From Paguma larvata (taxonomy: Eukaryota; Chordata; Mammalia; Carnivora; Viverridae), in assembly GCA_030068075.1 (NCBI GenBank), contig CM057826.1:64267312-64331311 (forward strand): a stretch of 64,000 nucleotides of DNA. Direction: 5' to 3'. A program made the position numbers and the translations under genes. Shown here piece after piece: positions 22,681-34,351 of this stretch (position 1 is its first letter; every line of letters starts with the position of its first letter). The notes under the pieces were generated by a model that was given only the letters and a program-made list of their open reading frames with translations, was not told the DNA's origin and made no database searches.

Positions 22681-24529
22681 GTATAGATCACAAGTTCTTT
22701 AGCTAGAACCCTTTCATTCTACTCTGAGGACCTCAGGGACTGAGCAGATGACTTCGCAGCTTGAGATGTCCCTTTCTCGTTTTTGAACCTGGCATTCCGA
22801 CCCTCGAGGAAGGACGTCTGTGACCAGCTCTCTCAGAGTGTGTACCTTAGTAGCTCTGTCAAAGGGGCAGAGGATGCAGTGCCCTCATTTCCACCCAGCT
22901 CACGCTCCCAAGTTGATGATTTTGGTAATGAGGAAAGCAGAGGGACCTGGGAGAGTACTGGGTACTGGGTAGGAGAAATTGGAAGCAGACCAACCAGGAA
23001 AGCATCTTTCGTGTGTAGACATATTTTCCTAGCATCTTTCTCCGCCGCACCCAGTTCTTTATAATCTAGCCTCCAGCTTTTTAGCAGAATGCCTTGTTTA
23101 ATCTTGCAGTTGACATGTAGCAAAATCAGTGTCTTAAAAGTCTCTATGTTTTTGGTAAAGCGGTAACTGCTTAAATACCACCCTTGGGCTCTTTGAATGA
23201 AGAAACTCTTAAAAAGCAGGGATCTGGCTGCCTGTTTGGGATGAATGGGCTGATGTCAGGCATTTGAACTTTAAAGAATTAGCCACTGGATGCTGAAACA
23301 CTTCTATTTTCCAGATTTTGTGTTTCAAGATTCAGTTTTGTTTTGCCTAATTTAATGAGTGACTGTTTTTGCCAAATTTTCCTGTTTGGCCATAATTTGT
23401 GGTATTAGAAAAATGCCTTATTTTGCTATCTCGTTATACTTTCTGCCAATTTTTCTAGAATACTCAGTCTAAAGTTGGTGAAACCAAGGCAGAGTAACTT
23501 TGTACTGTCACTGTAACAACTAGCACTAAACTGTATTTCCAATTAAAGACTCATTCTTAATTCATGAATATCACATTTCTTCAGATAAATCACATGGGGT
23601 CAGGCAATATGAAATCAGATTAGTTTTACTGGAACCTAATATGTAATCTGTTATGTTGGGAATAATTATAGTCTGCCCTGATTATTTGTCTTAAGTATCA
23701 GATACAGATTTTTTATTTTTTAATTTAGATAAGAAAATGTGAATAAATGGGGTAAAATTTAACCTAAAAGTTTACAAATTTATCATATTTGAGTGTTCTT
23801 AAAATGAAATCATTTATATATTGTAATCCAGCCTTACTAATTGGCTATTTGTTATTTCCCTCATATAATAAGGCATCGTCACTTGCCAGATACATATTTT
23901 TTCACTTAATGTCACACATTTATCCTCATGTCTACTCTGTAAATTAAAAGCAGTGGCAACATTTAAATGACATCAAAACCTTAATTTAGGTTGATAGGTG
24001 TCAAATTGAGCTACAAATTTTGTGAGATTCTTAATACTATTTAAATGCAAAGTGTTTTTGTAACTGAAAGTCTATGCATATCCATCACCAAATTTTGACA
24101 TCACAGGGATGACTTTTAAGAATTGCCCCCAGATCAAGTAGCTAAATAGATCCTGGGAAAGTTGATTTTGTTTCTGACAGCCACTCTTCCTGAACTGAAG
24201 GCAAGGGTCATTTAAGATGAGGGCACTCAAACATGACCAGAGCCAAACCACACAAAAGCCTGGTCATGGTCTGATGCACACAGGCTGGAAACATTCGCAT
24301 ATAAGATGTTAAAAAATGAACAAGGAAGGTACCATAGAGCATTGGACACTGGCGTTGAAGCATTGTCTAAACTGTAGAGAACTGTGTGGGCCCATATTAA
24401 GCTGTAGTGACTAACAGTCCAGAGACAAAAATGATCACAGGAGCTAGATTCAGCTCCTTAAGAAACTATAGCAATCCCTTGATTAGCTTACTTTACCAAC
24501 TGTGACTAGCCTCTGTCTTTTTTAAAAAC

Positions 24530-24684
24530 TTTAAATTTTTTTTTATTTTAGAGAGAGCACAAGTTGGGGAGAGGGGCAGAGAGAGAATCTTAAGCAGGCT
24601 CTGCACCAGGCGTGGAGCTCGATCCCAAGACCCTGGGATCATGACCTGAGCTGAAGTCAGGAGTCCGAACCACCCAGGCACCCC
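24530..24684 (-). mobile_element. CAN-SINE, partial
   Basis: Reverse copy with 'GATCATGACCTGAGCTGAAG' and end 'AACCACCCAGGCACCCC'. Part of the middle is missing. Confidence 0.85.
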
Positions 24685-25049
24685 AAAGCCCATTGTCTTT
24701 TTAATGTGAACAATACGTCTCATGAATTGGATGCTCCTAATTCTAAATGATCTTGCTAGCATTAATGATAAGAATAAAATACAGATTTACAAGGCACCTT
24801 AATAACCATATGCCAATAATTGATCATCTAGAGCCATTAAAGGAGTAGTGAGTTATGGCAGAAGGTAGCTTTCAAAACTCTAAAAAGTAGCCTAGTTCTG
24901 TAGGATATGGCTATATGTCCCCTTGTCTTGCATTTCCCTTAGCTCCACATACAGGGTTTTTTTAATTTAGTTTTGACACTTCTACAAAATAGCATCATTA
25001 TCCTGAGTTTTCTCTTTAGTGGAAAAACTAGAAGTGAATACATCATTTA

Positions 25050-25150
25050 TAGTAGACCTTCATTGATACCCACCATGTTTAAAGCACTGTGCTAACAGTC
25101 ACGAAGTGGTACAGTGATGCATCCTTCATTTTATTAAGATGTTGAGGCCT
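25050..25150 (-). mobile_element. MIR fragment
   Basis: 'CACCATGTTTAAAGCACTGT' followed by 'GCTAACAGTCACGAAGTGGT' fits a diverged reverse MIR. Confidence 0.5.
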
Positions 25151-25370
25151 TAATAACTTTTATTAAAAATTTAAAAATATATTTTATGAAATATATACAT
25201 AATTCATGTTTCTAGATATTTTGGTTGGTAAACAACTCTTTGGCTTTATTTAAAAGAAAGAATTGCCCTAAATGGAGTGATTTATGCAGTGTAGGAAAAT
25301 TGCCCTCAGTGTTTTATTTCTTGAAGTGGATAGTGGTTAGTCATTCATTTTATAATACTTTATTAAACTG

Positions 25371-25840
25371 TTTATATATATATATTACATATTATACAAT
25401 ATATTATTATACATATGTTACATATATAATACATATATGTTATTTCCTGTTTTAATATATTATTATATATTATATAATATTTTCTGTTATTATATATGTC
25501 ATATACATTATATATTTTATAGATGTTATATATTATATTGTTATGTATAACATATATTATATGTTATTTATACGTATAATATATATGTTACATATGTATG
25601 TACATAATATATGTTACATAATATATACACACTATATATGTTATATATAATATATATGTTACATATATATGTTATATAGCATTGGACACTGGCTATGTTA
25701 TATATTATATATTATATATATTATTTATATATATGTAACATATAAATTATATGTTATACATGTTATATATGTAACAAATTATTTTATATATGTTATGTAC
25801 ATGTTTTATAAATATAATATATATATGTTATTTTATGTTT
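25371..25840. repeat. AT-rich degenerate array (TATATGTTACATA-type)
   Basis: About 470 bp are almost only A and T with spaced G/C in recurring ATATGTTACATATAT and TATTATATAT units. Both strands form many short palindromes. One GC-richer island (AGCATTGGACACTGGC, 25678-25693) interrupts it. The frames open through it are low-complexity and not genes. Confidence 0.9.
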
Positions 25841-26000
25841 TGGTGGTCCATTATAACCTACAGTGAAAAAGGAGTGGGGGAAAAAGAGTTTTCCAACCTG
25901 AAAATATCTCCAAGAGCACTGCCTGAAATTCCATTGTGATCAATCAAGTATTTTAGTTAATATTTGGCTTCCTCTTTTCCTCTTTAAAATAGAACTGTTG

Positions 26001-26228
26001 GAGCACCTGGGTGGCTCAGTTGGTTAAGCATCTGACTCTTGATTTCAGCTCAGGTCGTGATTTCAGGTTCATGGTTTGCGCACCCTGCATTACCCTGAGT
26101 CAGGCTCTGCACTGAGAGCAGACAGCCTTCTTGGAATTCCCTCTCTCTCCCTTTCTCTCTGCCTCTCCCCTCTGGCATGTGTGCATCCACTCTCTCTCTC
26201 TCAAAATAAATAAATATTTTTAAAAATT
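26001..26228 (+). mobile_element. CAN-SINE
   Basis: Head 'GCACCTGGGTGGCTCAGTTG', CT-rich middle and tail 'AAAATAAATAAATATTTTTAA'. Confidence 0.92.
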
Positions 26229-27264
26229 TAAATGAATTAGAACTATCGCGGCCAATAATACATAAAAACACTAGCCTTTTAGTGTGATGGGTTTGTCAGC
26301 TCATCTCTTCTCTGTAGTCCAAGCATCTGAGCTAATGTAGATGGGGTGATTCTGAAAGGTGGTATGATAAGGGGAGGAGAAACTTGGGACAGGAAAACAG
26401 TAGTGCATGTCAGCAACATGGAAGTCAGTAAACCTCAGTAATGTGTAATCTATCTTTCTCACCTTTGCAGATTTCAGTAACCAACACAACCTAGCTTTAC
26501 TGAATTGCCTAGCTTTCTTCTTAAATAGTAGTGTGACAACATATCACTAGTTTGATCTAATTAGTTAAAATACAGTATTGTAAAAGTATAGTTATTACTT
26601 TTAAGTGCACCTTCAGCAATATAAAGCTAATAATTATTGCCTTATTAATGGCTTTTTAAAGAATGCTACATCCACAAATGGAAAAGAGAATTTATAGTTA
26701 GCATATGAATGTAAACGGAGGATACTTCACAAGTGCTCCCAGTAAGTTAGTGCTTGTAAGTAGCATTAATCTGTAGTCTATAAGTAGCTTGTAGTCTATT
26801 TTCCTCGTGAGGCTTTTAAACCCCAAGCTTGTCTAGCTCACATAGTTCCATAGAAAGGGAATACATATATACAGGTTTTTAGTTAGTAGTCCACTGTTTT
26901 GAATACAAAAGAACCATGAATTAGATTGTACTACTGCCAATACCTTATTTATGCTGTGTATATGAGAGTCATATGACTGTTAGTAAAATCGTCTTCACAT
27001 TCACACAATTTATTCTGAAGAAACTTTCCTAAACTGAAAGACTGAACGTCCGAGAGACAGCATGTATGTGACTTTTTTCCCCCTGAAATTCTTTTGGAAA
27101 AACATCCATCTTGTGTTTCATCTCAAAAATTATTTAGATAGTATAGATAACCAGATATTGGTTTGTTTAGAAAGTATATACACATACATAGTTTGAAATT
27201 TAGCTTTATGAAAATATTCCTGGATTTGTCTACCTGTTTATTAATGTTTCAGAAGATTTCAGGT

Positions 27265-27460
27265 AGGGTCACCTGTGTGGCTCAATCGGGTAAGCATCTG
27301 ACTTTGGCTCAGATCATGATCTTGCGTTTTGTGAGTTCAAGCCCCACCTCGGGCTTGCTGCTGTCAGTACAGAGCCTGCTTTGGATCCTCTGTTTCCCCC
27401 TCTCATTGTCCTTCCCCTGCTCAGTCTCTTTCTCTCTCAAAAATAAACATTAGAAAAAAA
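27265..27460 (+). mobile_element. CAN-SINE
   Basis: Head 'GTGGCTCAATCGGGTAAGCA' and tail 'AAAAATAAACATTAGAAAAA'. The flanks AAGATTTCAG and AAGATTCAG look like an imperfect target duplication. Confidence 0.9.
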
Positions 27461-28439
27461 GATTCAGATGGATGGAAATAGGTGAAAGTGATAAGCATCT
27501 TCACTTGCCCTGAGGTGATTGGTTGGTAGACTAAGAAAAGACTAATCAACCTAAAGAGATGAGAAGTAGAGCAAACCTGGGCTTATTCTTAGGCTAGTCT
27601 CACAGGACTTTGGTTAACATGATGTTCACCTTTACTTAGTGCTGCTTCTATTCGTGTTATTGACACTGGGTATTGGGCTCTCTGCTGTGTTCTCTCTTCC
27701 CGCTCTAGCCTGGGATACAGCCCTAGGTACGTGAAGATCCCTTCATTTATGTTATAAATTCATAATAGCTGCTGAAACAATACCACATTTTTAAAAGGTT
27801 TATTAGGAACAATAAAAATATTAACCTTGGTGCACACCTACTGTCTAGAGCACAAATGAATCTATCCCTCCTGCCACTGCCCCAGGGCCACACCACACGG
27901 AGTTCACAGTTGAGAAGCCGCTCCATCTCAAATCTATGCCTTCAACTTAGGGAGTCCGTCCTTGGGATTTTTATTAATAGTTATGGCAAAATAGACAATG
28001 ACCAGCAACTGCCGATGTCTGATCGCCCATGGAGGGGCTCAGGGGAACTGGTTTTGTCCCATTTGTCGTATCTGGTGAAATTTTCTGTAGGTTTCAAACT
28101 TACTTTCTAATGCCTGGATTCTGAATGTTGCTCCAACATGAACTTACCTTTACTGCTTTTAATATATATCTTCAGTCTTACCATTTCAGAATTCCAGAAA
28201 TAGGAACAAAATTCAGATATCGAATCCATGTCAAATTCCTTATAGTGATAGTTTTCAGAGCTCTTAGTTGAAACCGCTGTTTGTTTTCTCTGTCCAAGGT
28301 GTATTCATTAATGTTTGTTTTTCCTGATGAGTAGTCAAACGTGCCTCTAAGTGTTCTAAAAAATCTTTCTGTCCCAGTGACCCTTAATTTTGAACTGTTT
28401 GAGAGTGGGGTGCAGGTAGCACATGGAAGCCTATGTATT

Positions 28440-28670
28440 CTGGTGGTTTAGAGCTAATGTCTAGCACCAGACTGCTGGGTTTCAAAGCTGGCCCCATCAC
28501 ACATGAGCTGTGGGACCTTGGGAAAGGCCTGTTTTCTTATCTTTAAAAATGGGGATAATATTAACCTTTTAGGATTATTTTGAAGATTATATGAGTAAAT
28601 AGACATGACATGCTTGGGATAGCACCTGATACACAGTAAGTGCTCAGGAAATATTAACCCTTGATAGTAT
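28440..28670 (+). mobile_element. MIR
   Basis: A nearly full forward copy: 'TGGGACCTTGGGAAAGGCC', 'AAAAATGGGGATAATATTAA' and 'ACACAGTAAGTGCTCAGGAA'. Confidence 0.85.
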
Positions 28671-29653
28671 TACAACCTCACTTCATGACTCAAAAACTGT
28701 CAGTGGTTAGTGGCGATTACACTTAGGATCAAAGGACTTGAATTCTGGACATACTTCTGCAGGATGCCGCTCTGAAGAAGACACACCTGCATGCCACCTA
28801 GAGTTAATTGAACAAGGACTTTGAGGGTTCCCTTGCTGGTTTCTCCTGCACTTCCCAGAGTGAGGTGCACGCCACTTGAGAAGAGTCATCATCAGTGCTC
28901 ATGTGTCACGACCCTGCACCCTTATCAGCCTCTGTTCTGAGAATGGGATCCAGACATCCTGGATGGGCCTAGACACTTCACTTACCTTTATTTGAATCAT
29001 GATTCCCAACATTGTGTCTGCTGGGGGCTCCCTCTGCTGGTACATCTAGCTTATATGCAAATATGTGGAATAGTAGATTTTAAACAGTGGGTTTTAGGCT
29101 TTTAGGGATGTTTGCATGAAAAAACACATTTGAAACTTTTTTTTCCATGTGAGTGATAGAAATCACACCTATATTACTCTTTTTTGCCGTTTGTATTATA
29201 AATTAGAATATGTTTGATTTGATTTAGAAGAGGGACTATCATGGCATGCCAAAAAACAGTAATTCTTCACAATGTAGTTGTCAGGAACTGGTTATTAGGT
29301 CTTACATACCAGTGTATAGTACTAAATATCTTATAATCCTATTTTCACAGTCTAAAGAATATCCATGAAGTGGGGACTTAGTTAACTCTTAAAGTTTCAA
29401 AAGAATCCATTTTAAGTGGTGTCATATCCTAGACTCTCTTGGACACAATTATGTATTGAAGACTTAGTGCATGTCAGAAAATAGTACCTCACATTTATTG
29501 GGTGATTCATTATTTTTTTAGAATTATAATGGATCAACAAAAAGCACCATGATGTCCCTGAAGTTGGATTTTATAATAACTTTTTGTCTTCTTTGTGTTT
29601 TTCTCGCCACTATCTCTTTTCTTCCATCTTTCCTTCCCCCTCTTTGCTACTAG

Positions 29654-29744
29654 GCTCAAACAGCATAAATCGAGTAACAGGAAACATGGAAAATGGAGAA
29701 AATGAAGGAACAACTAAAATTACTGCACCTTCACCGATAAAAAG
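29654..29744 (+). CDS. Exon E2 of unidentified Ser/Arg-rich protein
   Basis: A 91-bp exon with acceptor 'CCCTCTTTGCTACTAG' and donor 'AAAAAG|gtcagt'. Only one frame is open (entry phase 1), and it continues E1 through a split Gly codon. Exit is phase 2 (AG|). It encodes a polar, acidic-to-neutral stretch with 'NRVTGNMENGENEG' and ends 'APSPIK' before the split codon. 'SPIK' fits the S-P-x-K pattern favoured by CDK-type kinases (inference). E1 and E2 are each asymmetric and only together keep frame, so they are probably included or skipped as a pair. No fold is recognised. Confidence 0.75.
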
Positions 29745-30333
29745 GTCAGTCAGTTACCCGAAAGAACGTGCTACTGTGTGCTGTCAAAAATGCTTTTTCC
29801 TGTTGGCAAGGTTAAGAATCTTTTTACTTTGATAGTTAACACTTTTGATCAAAGTAGTCTGCGAGCCAAAGGATACTTGAAAAATGCCAGTGGAATAGAA
29901 ACAGCAGGACCTGCCTCTCTCATTTGAAGGAAATCCTCCTGCTGGCATGGTGAACTCACAGACAGTCTGTGGTCTGCGTTCTCGGCAGCCCAAGGAAAAT
30001 TCCGCGTGCTTTTAAAAATGGCATGATATAATGGACTTACTCAGAGGGACCTGTGAAATAAAGTAGAGGATATTCATGCTTAATGTGCTGTGTTCATTAC
30101 CGCGGTGCACTGAACTGTGGCCCTGGAAAGAGGGTTCAGAGCATTTAGAGGCGCAGGGCTTCAGAAGTCAGTGATTGCATATGTATGAAGAGTTGTCCTG
30201 GTCGTCCGCATCAATTTTCCCAGCGGCAATCCCCAGCGGAAAGACTTTCTCTCAATATATTACATGGATTGTTTCCATGAAAGAGCAGCCTTGTTCTCTG
30301 TTAAGACGCTGTTTCGGCGTCCATTTTTCCTAG

Positions 30334-30475
30334 CTCCAGTTATGTTCATGGACCAGCATTTGAGAAATACAATGAGCGGCTTTCATCAGTCACTTTGTCC
30401 ATAGAGATAGGTCCCTACATCATGGAGAAGAAGCCCAAGCAGTCAGAAATACGTGACCTTGACAGACTTCTTTGA
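30334..30475 (+). CDS. Possible alternative last exon following E2
   Basis: The acceptor-like 'GTCCATTTTTCCTAG' is followed by an entry in phase 2, which matches E2's exit (AG|C gives Ser). The frame stays open for about 46 codons, with pieces 'SSYVHGPAFEKYNERL' and 'EKKPKQSEIRDLDRLL', and then meets TGA at 30473-30475. If used, it would end the protein shortly after the SPIK motif. I see no convincing donor and no clear AATAAA close by. An open run of this length has roughly a one in ten chance of being random, so confidence is low. Confidence 0.3.
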
Positions 30476-31290
30476 TCATCTACTCCATCTTTCGTTAGTA
30501 AATAATGGTGTAGCTGGATTGTGGCTACATGGAGGAATACAGTTTACAGTTTCCTAGCAAAGCAACTCTAAGATACGAGGATTCTGAGAGTTATGGTGTT
30601 TTCCCCAGGGTTTTGCTTACAGTTTCTGCAGAATCTATAAAGGACACTCCCTTTATAGATTCTTTTTGGAATGACAGGTTCTTTGCCTTTGCATACACTA
30701 GAGTTGACCCTGTTGGCCTTAGTCAGCCTCACCGCTGTGGCTAGAGCGTCTGCTTAATCTGTATGTACAGGGTACGCTTATGGTAAGTCCAACATAAGAA
30801 CAGTAATCTGGCATGAAATTCAGATCCCAAGGTTTTTTAGAATGTACAGAAGGAGTTCAATCCCTTAACAACTGCATTCTTGGTGATAGGACTGATACCC
30901 GAAGGGCCGCCAGATTTTCCCACTCAAGCTCCAGATGAGAAATGGCTTAGGGAGTGAATGCAATTAATTAGCCACCCAGGATTTCATTATTCTTTAACTT
31001 TCACCTGCTCTCCCATTTCCCCTTTCATCTCCCAACTGAATTTCTCAATCTCCCTTTTCTCTTTGCTTTTTCTTTCTGATTTATTAAACACACACACTTT
31101 CTACTGTTGTATTACGTGTCTACTATATTTATTACTTCTCATTTCAAAAGTAAGATTTTACTTGGGGCATTTGATCTTCAAAAGATTACTTAATTTTGAT
31201 CAAAATAATATATTGGTCAAAAATAAAACCTACATACTATATGCTAATACAATGAATTAAGTGCCTTTGTCAAATCTATAATTTTTAGGC

Positions 31291-31530
31291 TTTTTTTTTT
31301 TAAGTCTATTTATTTGGGGAGATAGGGAGAGGGAGTGTGCACATGGGTGGAGGAGGGGCAGAGAGAGAGGGCACAATCAGGGCAGGAACAGAGAGGGAGA
31401 GAGAGAATCCCAAGCAGGCTTCACACTGTTAGCGCAGAGCTGGATGCAAGGCTCGAACTCACAAACTATGAGATCATGACCTGAGCCAAAAGAGTCTGAA
31501 TCTTAACAGACTGAGCCACCCAGGTGCCCC
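31291..31530 (-). mobile_element. CAN-SINE
   Basis: Reverse copy with a T-run at 31291-31301, GA-rich centre and end 'GAGCCACCCAGGTGCCCC'. AGGCTT occurs on both sides. Confidence 0.9.
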
Positions 31531-32332
31531 AGGCTTATATGAGTTCCCTATGGGTATAGTAATTTACATATAGTAATTTAGTTTCCTTTTTTAAATGACC
31601 TTGTCATTTGTTGCTCTCTCTTCTTTATTGGCTCTTAAAAAACTCTGCTGTGACCATGTTTGAGGACAGTCATATAGAGGATTCCTCAAAAAGTCAGGGT
31701 TAAATGTGGATTTAAGCAGCTCTATCTTTTTCTGAGGCTGAGACTCCCAGGGAGTGAGAGGTAATACGCCTACCCTCCCCCACTGCTGGCCCAAGGCTTT
31801 TCTCTGTGTCTGCCCATGTGTGTCTAAAACAGTTTGTTTGGATTGAATAACAACTCAGTTATATTTACATTCTTAGGGCAGAAAGATGATACTAGGTCAG
31901 GAAACAGCATTTAAAAGTCATTCTGATTTGGAAGGAGGAAGCCAAGATATGGTGGAAGCTGGGGGCCGGGAAAGGTTTATTTGGTAGCCCGAGCCTGTCC
32001 AGAACTGACCCACTTGCATAGATTTAGACCCAAGTCCAAAGCTGAAAAGAGGAAGTCACCCCCATGAGCCCTGATACCCTAGCTTTCCTTCGTTTTCAGC
32101 TTTCTTCTTTTCTTGCCTTAACATTTCCCCTAGCTTCCTGTGCTTCAGGTAGACTCCCTTCAAAGTTTCTTATGAGTGGATGACCTGGATTTTGTTGACC
32201 TAAAGCAGTAATATTAGAAAAAAAGGTGGAGGGGAGACCCCAGATTACTTGCTGGAGACATGAATTTTTTTAGGCCACCACTTCATATTCTTTTTGGAAT
32301 GAGTCACAAGTACAAATAAAAACACATTTTAG

Positions 32333-32545
32333 GGGTGTCTGGGTGGGTCAGTCAGTTAAGCGTCCAACTTTGGCTCAGGTCATGATCTCACGGTTCATGG
32401 GTTCGAACCCCGTGTTTGGCTCTGTGGTGACAGCTCAGAGCCTGGAGGCTGCTTCAGATTCTGTGTCTCCCTCTTTCTCTACCCTTCCCTCACATGTGCT
32501 GTGTCTCTGTCTCTCTCTCAAAAATAAATAAACATTAAAAAAAAA
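32333..32545 (+). mobile_element. CAN-SINE just upstream of E3
   Basis: Head 'TGTCTGGGTGGGTCAGTCAG' and tail 'AAAAATAAATAAACATTAAA', ending about 110 bp before exon E3. ATTTTAG flanks it on both sides. It is opposite in orientation to the CAN-SINE at 33085-33294. Confidence 0.93.
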
Positions 32546-32654
32546 TTTTAGAAAGACCACCTTTTAAAACATTTGTTAGACATTTTCACTGAACAAGTAT
32601 ATAAATTAACTCCTATTTATTCTCTAATTTATTTTCCTTTTTTTTAAATTAAAG

Positions 32655-32738
32655 CTTTAAGAAAGCAAAGAATGAGAACAGCCCTGATACCCAAAGAAAC
32701 AAATCTCATGCACCATGGGAAGAAAATGGCCCCCAGAG
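32655..32738 (+). CDS. Exon E3 of unidentified Ser/Arg-rich protein
   Basis: An 84-bp (28-codon) exon, phase 2 at both ends, with acceptor 'TTTTTTTTAAATTAAAG' and donor 'CAGAG|gtaaag'. It encodes 'FKKAKNENSPDTQRNKSHA' followed by 'PWEENGPQ': lysine/asparagine-rich, with one S-P site. The split codon AG|C before it gives Ser. It is a frame-neutral cassette. The acceptor pyrimidine tract is broken by purines (AAATTAAAG), which suggests weak recognition and possible regulated inclusion (inference). Inverted CAN-SINEs lie 110 bp upstream and 346 bp downstream. Confidence 0.75.
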
Positions 32739-33084
32739 GTAAAGAGAATCATTGTTTTTTCTAAAGGAGAGCAGGAGAAGCGGGATTAGCAATTGCAGCT
32801 CATTAAATAAGGGAATCCAACTGCTCTGTGGCTGGGTATTACTAGCTGTGGACAAGGTGGTCAGATTCCTAAATCAGCATGACCGAGAACTTCTGAAGTA
32901 GAAATCAAAGGATATATCCTAACATGAAACTTTCTCTGAAAAAATAGGAGGGGAAACCAGTGTGTATTAAGAAACTGCTTGAAAGGTCATTATGATGGTT
33001 TAGAATAAGAGAGTATATTTCTGAACTCCAAATGATATATTAATAATTCCCCCTTTTATTCGTATTTTACTTTCTTTTACTTTA

Positions 33085-33294
33085 CTTTTATTTTATTTAT
33101 TTTGAGTGAGAGCACATGTGAGAGCAGGGAAGAGGCAGAGAGAGGGAGAGAGAGAATCCCAGGTAGGCTCTGTGCTGTCAGTGTGCTGTTAACACAGAGG
33201 CCAACTTGGAGCTTGAACCCAGGAACCACGAGATCATTACCCGAGCTGAAATCAAGAGTCCGATGCTTAACCAACTGAGCCACCCAGGTGCCCC
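33085..33294 (-). mobile_element. CAN-SINE downstream of E3
   Basis: Reverse copy with 'TTTTATTTATTTTGAGTGAG' and end 'GAGCCACCCAGGTGCCCC'. AATTCCCC-type repeats flank it. Confidence 0.92.
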
Positions 33295-33459
33295 AAATTC
33301 CCCTATTATATAGTTCTTATAAAAACTTTAGTTGAGAACTATATTCGAGGAGTAGTGATTCTAGAAGAACTTTATTCATTAAAATATCCATATATTTAGT
33401 TTCTATTCACTGCTACCAAACCAGCAACAGACCTGCATTATAACTTAGTGGCTATATAG

Positions 33460-33715
33460 TCATAGTGATTCCAGATATGATGACCCAGGGGTTCAAATTC
33501 TAACTCTGCCATTTCCTAGCTACTTTACTTGAGCCACTCAATTAAACATTCCATATTTCCATTTTCTTTTCTGTTAAATGGGCCCAATAATTGTACCTCA
33601 GTGCTTAGGGCTGATAAGAAGATTAGTTAGGATAATGAATTTAAAACTTTTAGCTCAGTCAGCACCCGGCATATAGCAGGTTTGTCATTACTGTAAATTG
33701 TTATTATTGCCATCA
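33460..33715 (+). mobile_element. MIR
   Basis: A nearly complete forward copy: 'TAACTCTGCCATTTCCTAGC', 'TTCTGTTAAATGGGCCCAAT' and 'GCACCCGGCATATAGCAGGT'. Confidence 0.85.
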
Positions 33716-33784
33716 TTCGTGTGTTCATTCTTAACTATGAAAGGCCAGTGGAACAAATCCGTTCCTGTAAGATTATGACTTCTG

Positions 33785-34071
33785 TGAGACTAAGCAAAAA
33801 CCAGGGGGAGGGGAAGAGGGGAAAGAAAAAAAAGACACAGAGAGGGAGGGAGATAAAACATAAGAGACTCTCAAAGACTAAGAAAAAAACTGAGGGTAAG
33901 GGGGATGAGGGAGGGGGGAGAGGGGGTGATGGGCATTAAAAAGGGCACATGTTGGGATGAACACTGGGTGTTATATGTAAACCAATTTGAAAATAAACTA
34001 TTATAAAATTTAAAAAATAAAAAATAAAAAATAAAAATAAATAAAAAATTCCATTATCAAAAAAAAAAAAA
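33785..34071 (+). mobile_element. Short L1 3'-end insertion with perfect 16-bp target duplication
   Basis: AAGATTATGACTTCTG occurs at 33769-33784 and 34072-34087. Between them lies an L1 3'UTR-like segment ('GGGATGAACACTGGGTGTTA', 'CCAATTTGAAAATAAAC'), then (AAAAT)n and a pure A-run. The perfect duplication and long A-tail suggest a young, strongly 5'-truncated L1 insertion. Confidence 0.93.
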
Positions 34072-34140
34072 AAGATTATGACTTCTGGTTTGGCTTGCCA
34101 GATATTACCTCTCTTTTTTTTCCGACTTTTTATCTGTTTA

Positions 34141-34351
34141 TTTTTTAATGTTTATTTATTTATTTTGAGAGAGAGCGAGAGAGAGCATGAGCAGGGGGAG
34201 GGGCAGAGAGAGAGAGGGAGAGAGAGAGAGAATCCCAAGTAGGCTCTGTGCTGTCAGCAGATAGCCTGACGCGGGGCTCGAATTCATGGCTGTAAGATCA
34301 TGACCTGAGCCAAAGTTGGATGCTTAACCAGCTGAGCCCCCCAGGTGCCCC
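34141..34351 (-). mobile_element. CAN-SINE upstream of E4
   Basis: Reverse copy with a long GA tract. ACCTCTCTTTT flanks it on both sides (near 34107 and 34354). Confidence 0.92.

Larger units (their letters stand above)
6808..29653 (+). other. Intron between E1 and E2 (about 22.8 kb)
   Basis: This large intron has a gtgagt donor and a CTACTAG acceptor. It holds CAN-SINEs, MIR fragments, an L1 3' end (16530-17231), an LTR-like element (19040-19680), a 470-bp AT array (25371-25840) and one exon-like block (22543-22680). Between these I see no other supported feature. The longer gaps without annotation are 10665-12389, 13096-14140, 14990-16529, 17232-18239, 20600-21629, 22681-24529 and 26229-27264. 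Confidence 0.65.
29745..32654 (+). other. Intron between E2 and E3
   Basis: This intron contains a possible alternative terminal exon (30334-30475), one minus CAN-SINE and one plus CAN-SINE. The stretch 30476-31290 shows no supported feature, and 31531-32332 is ordinary unique sequence. Confidence 0.65.
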
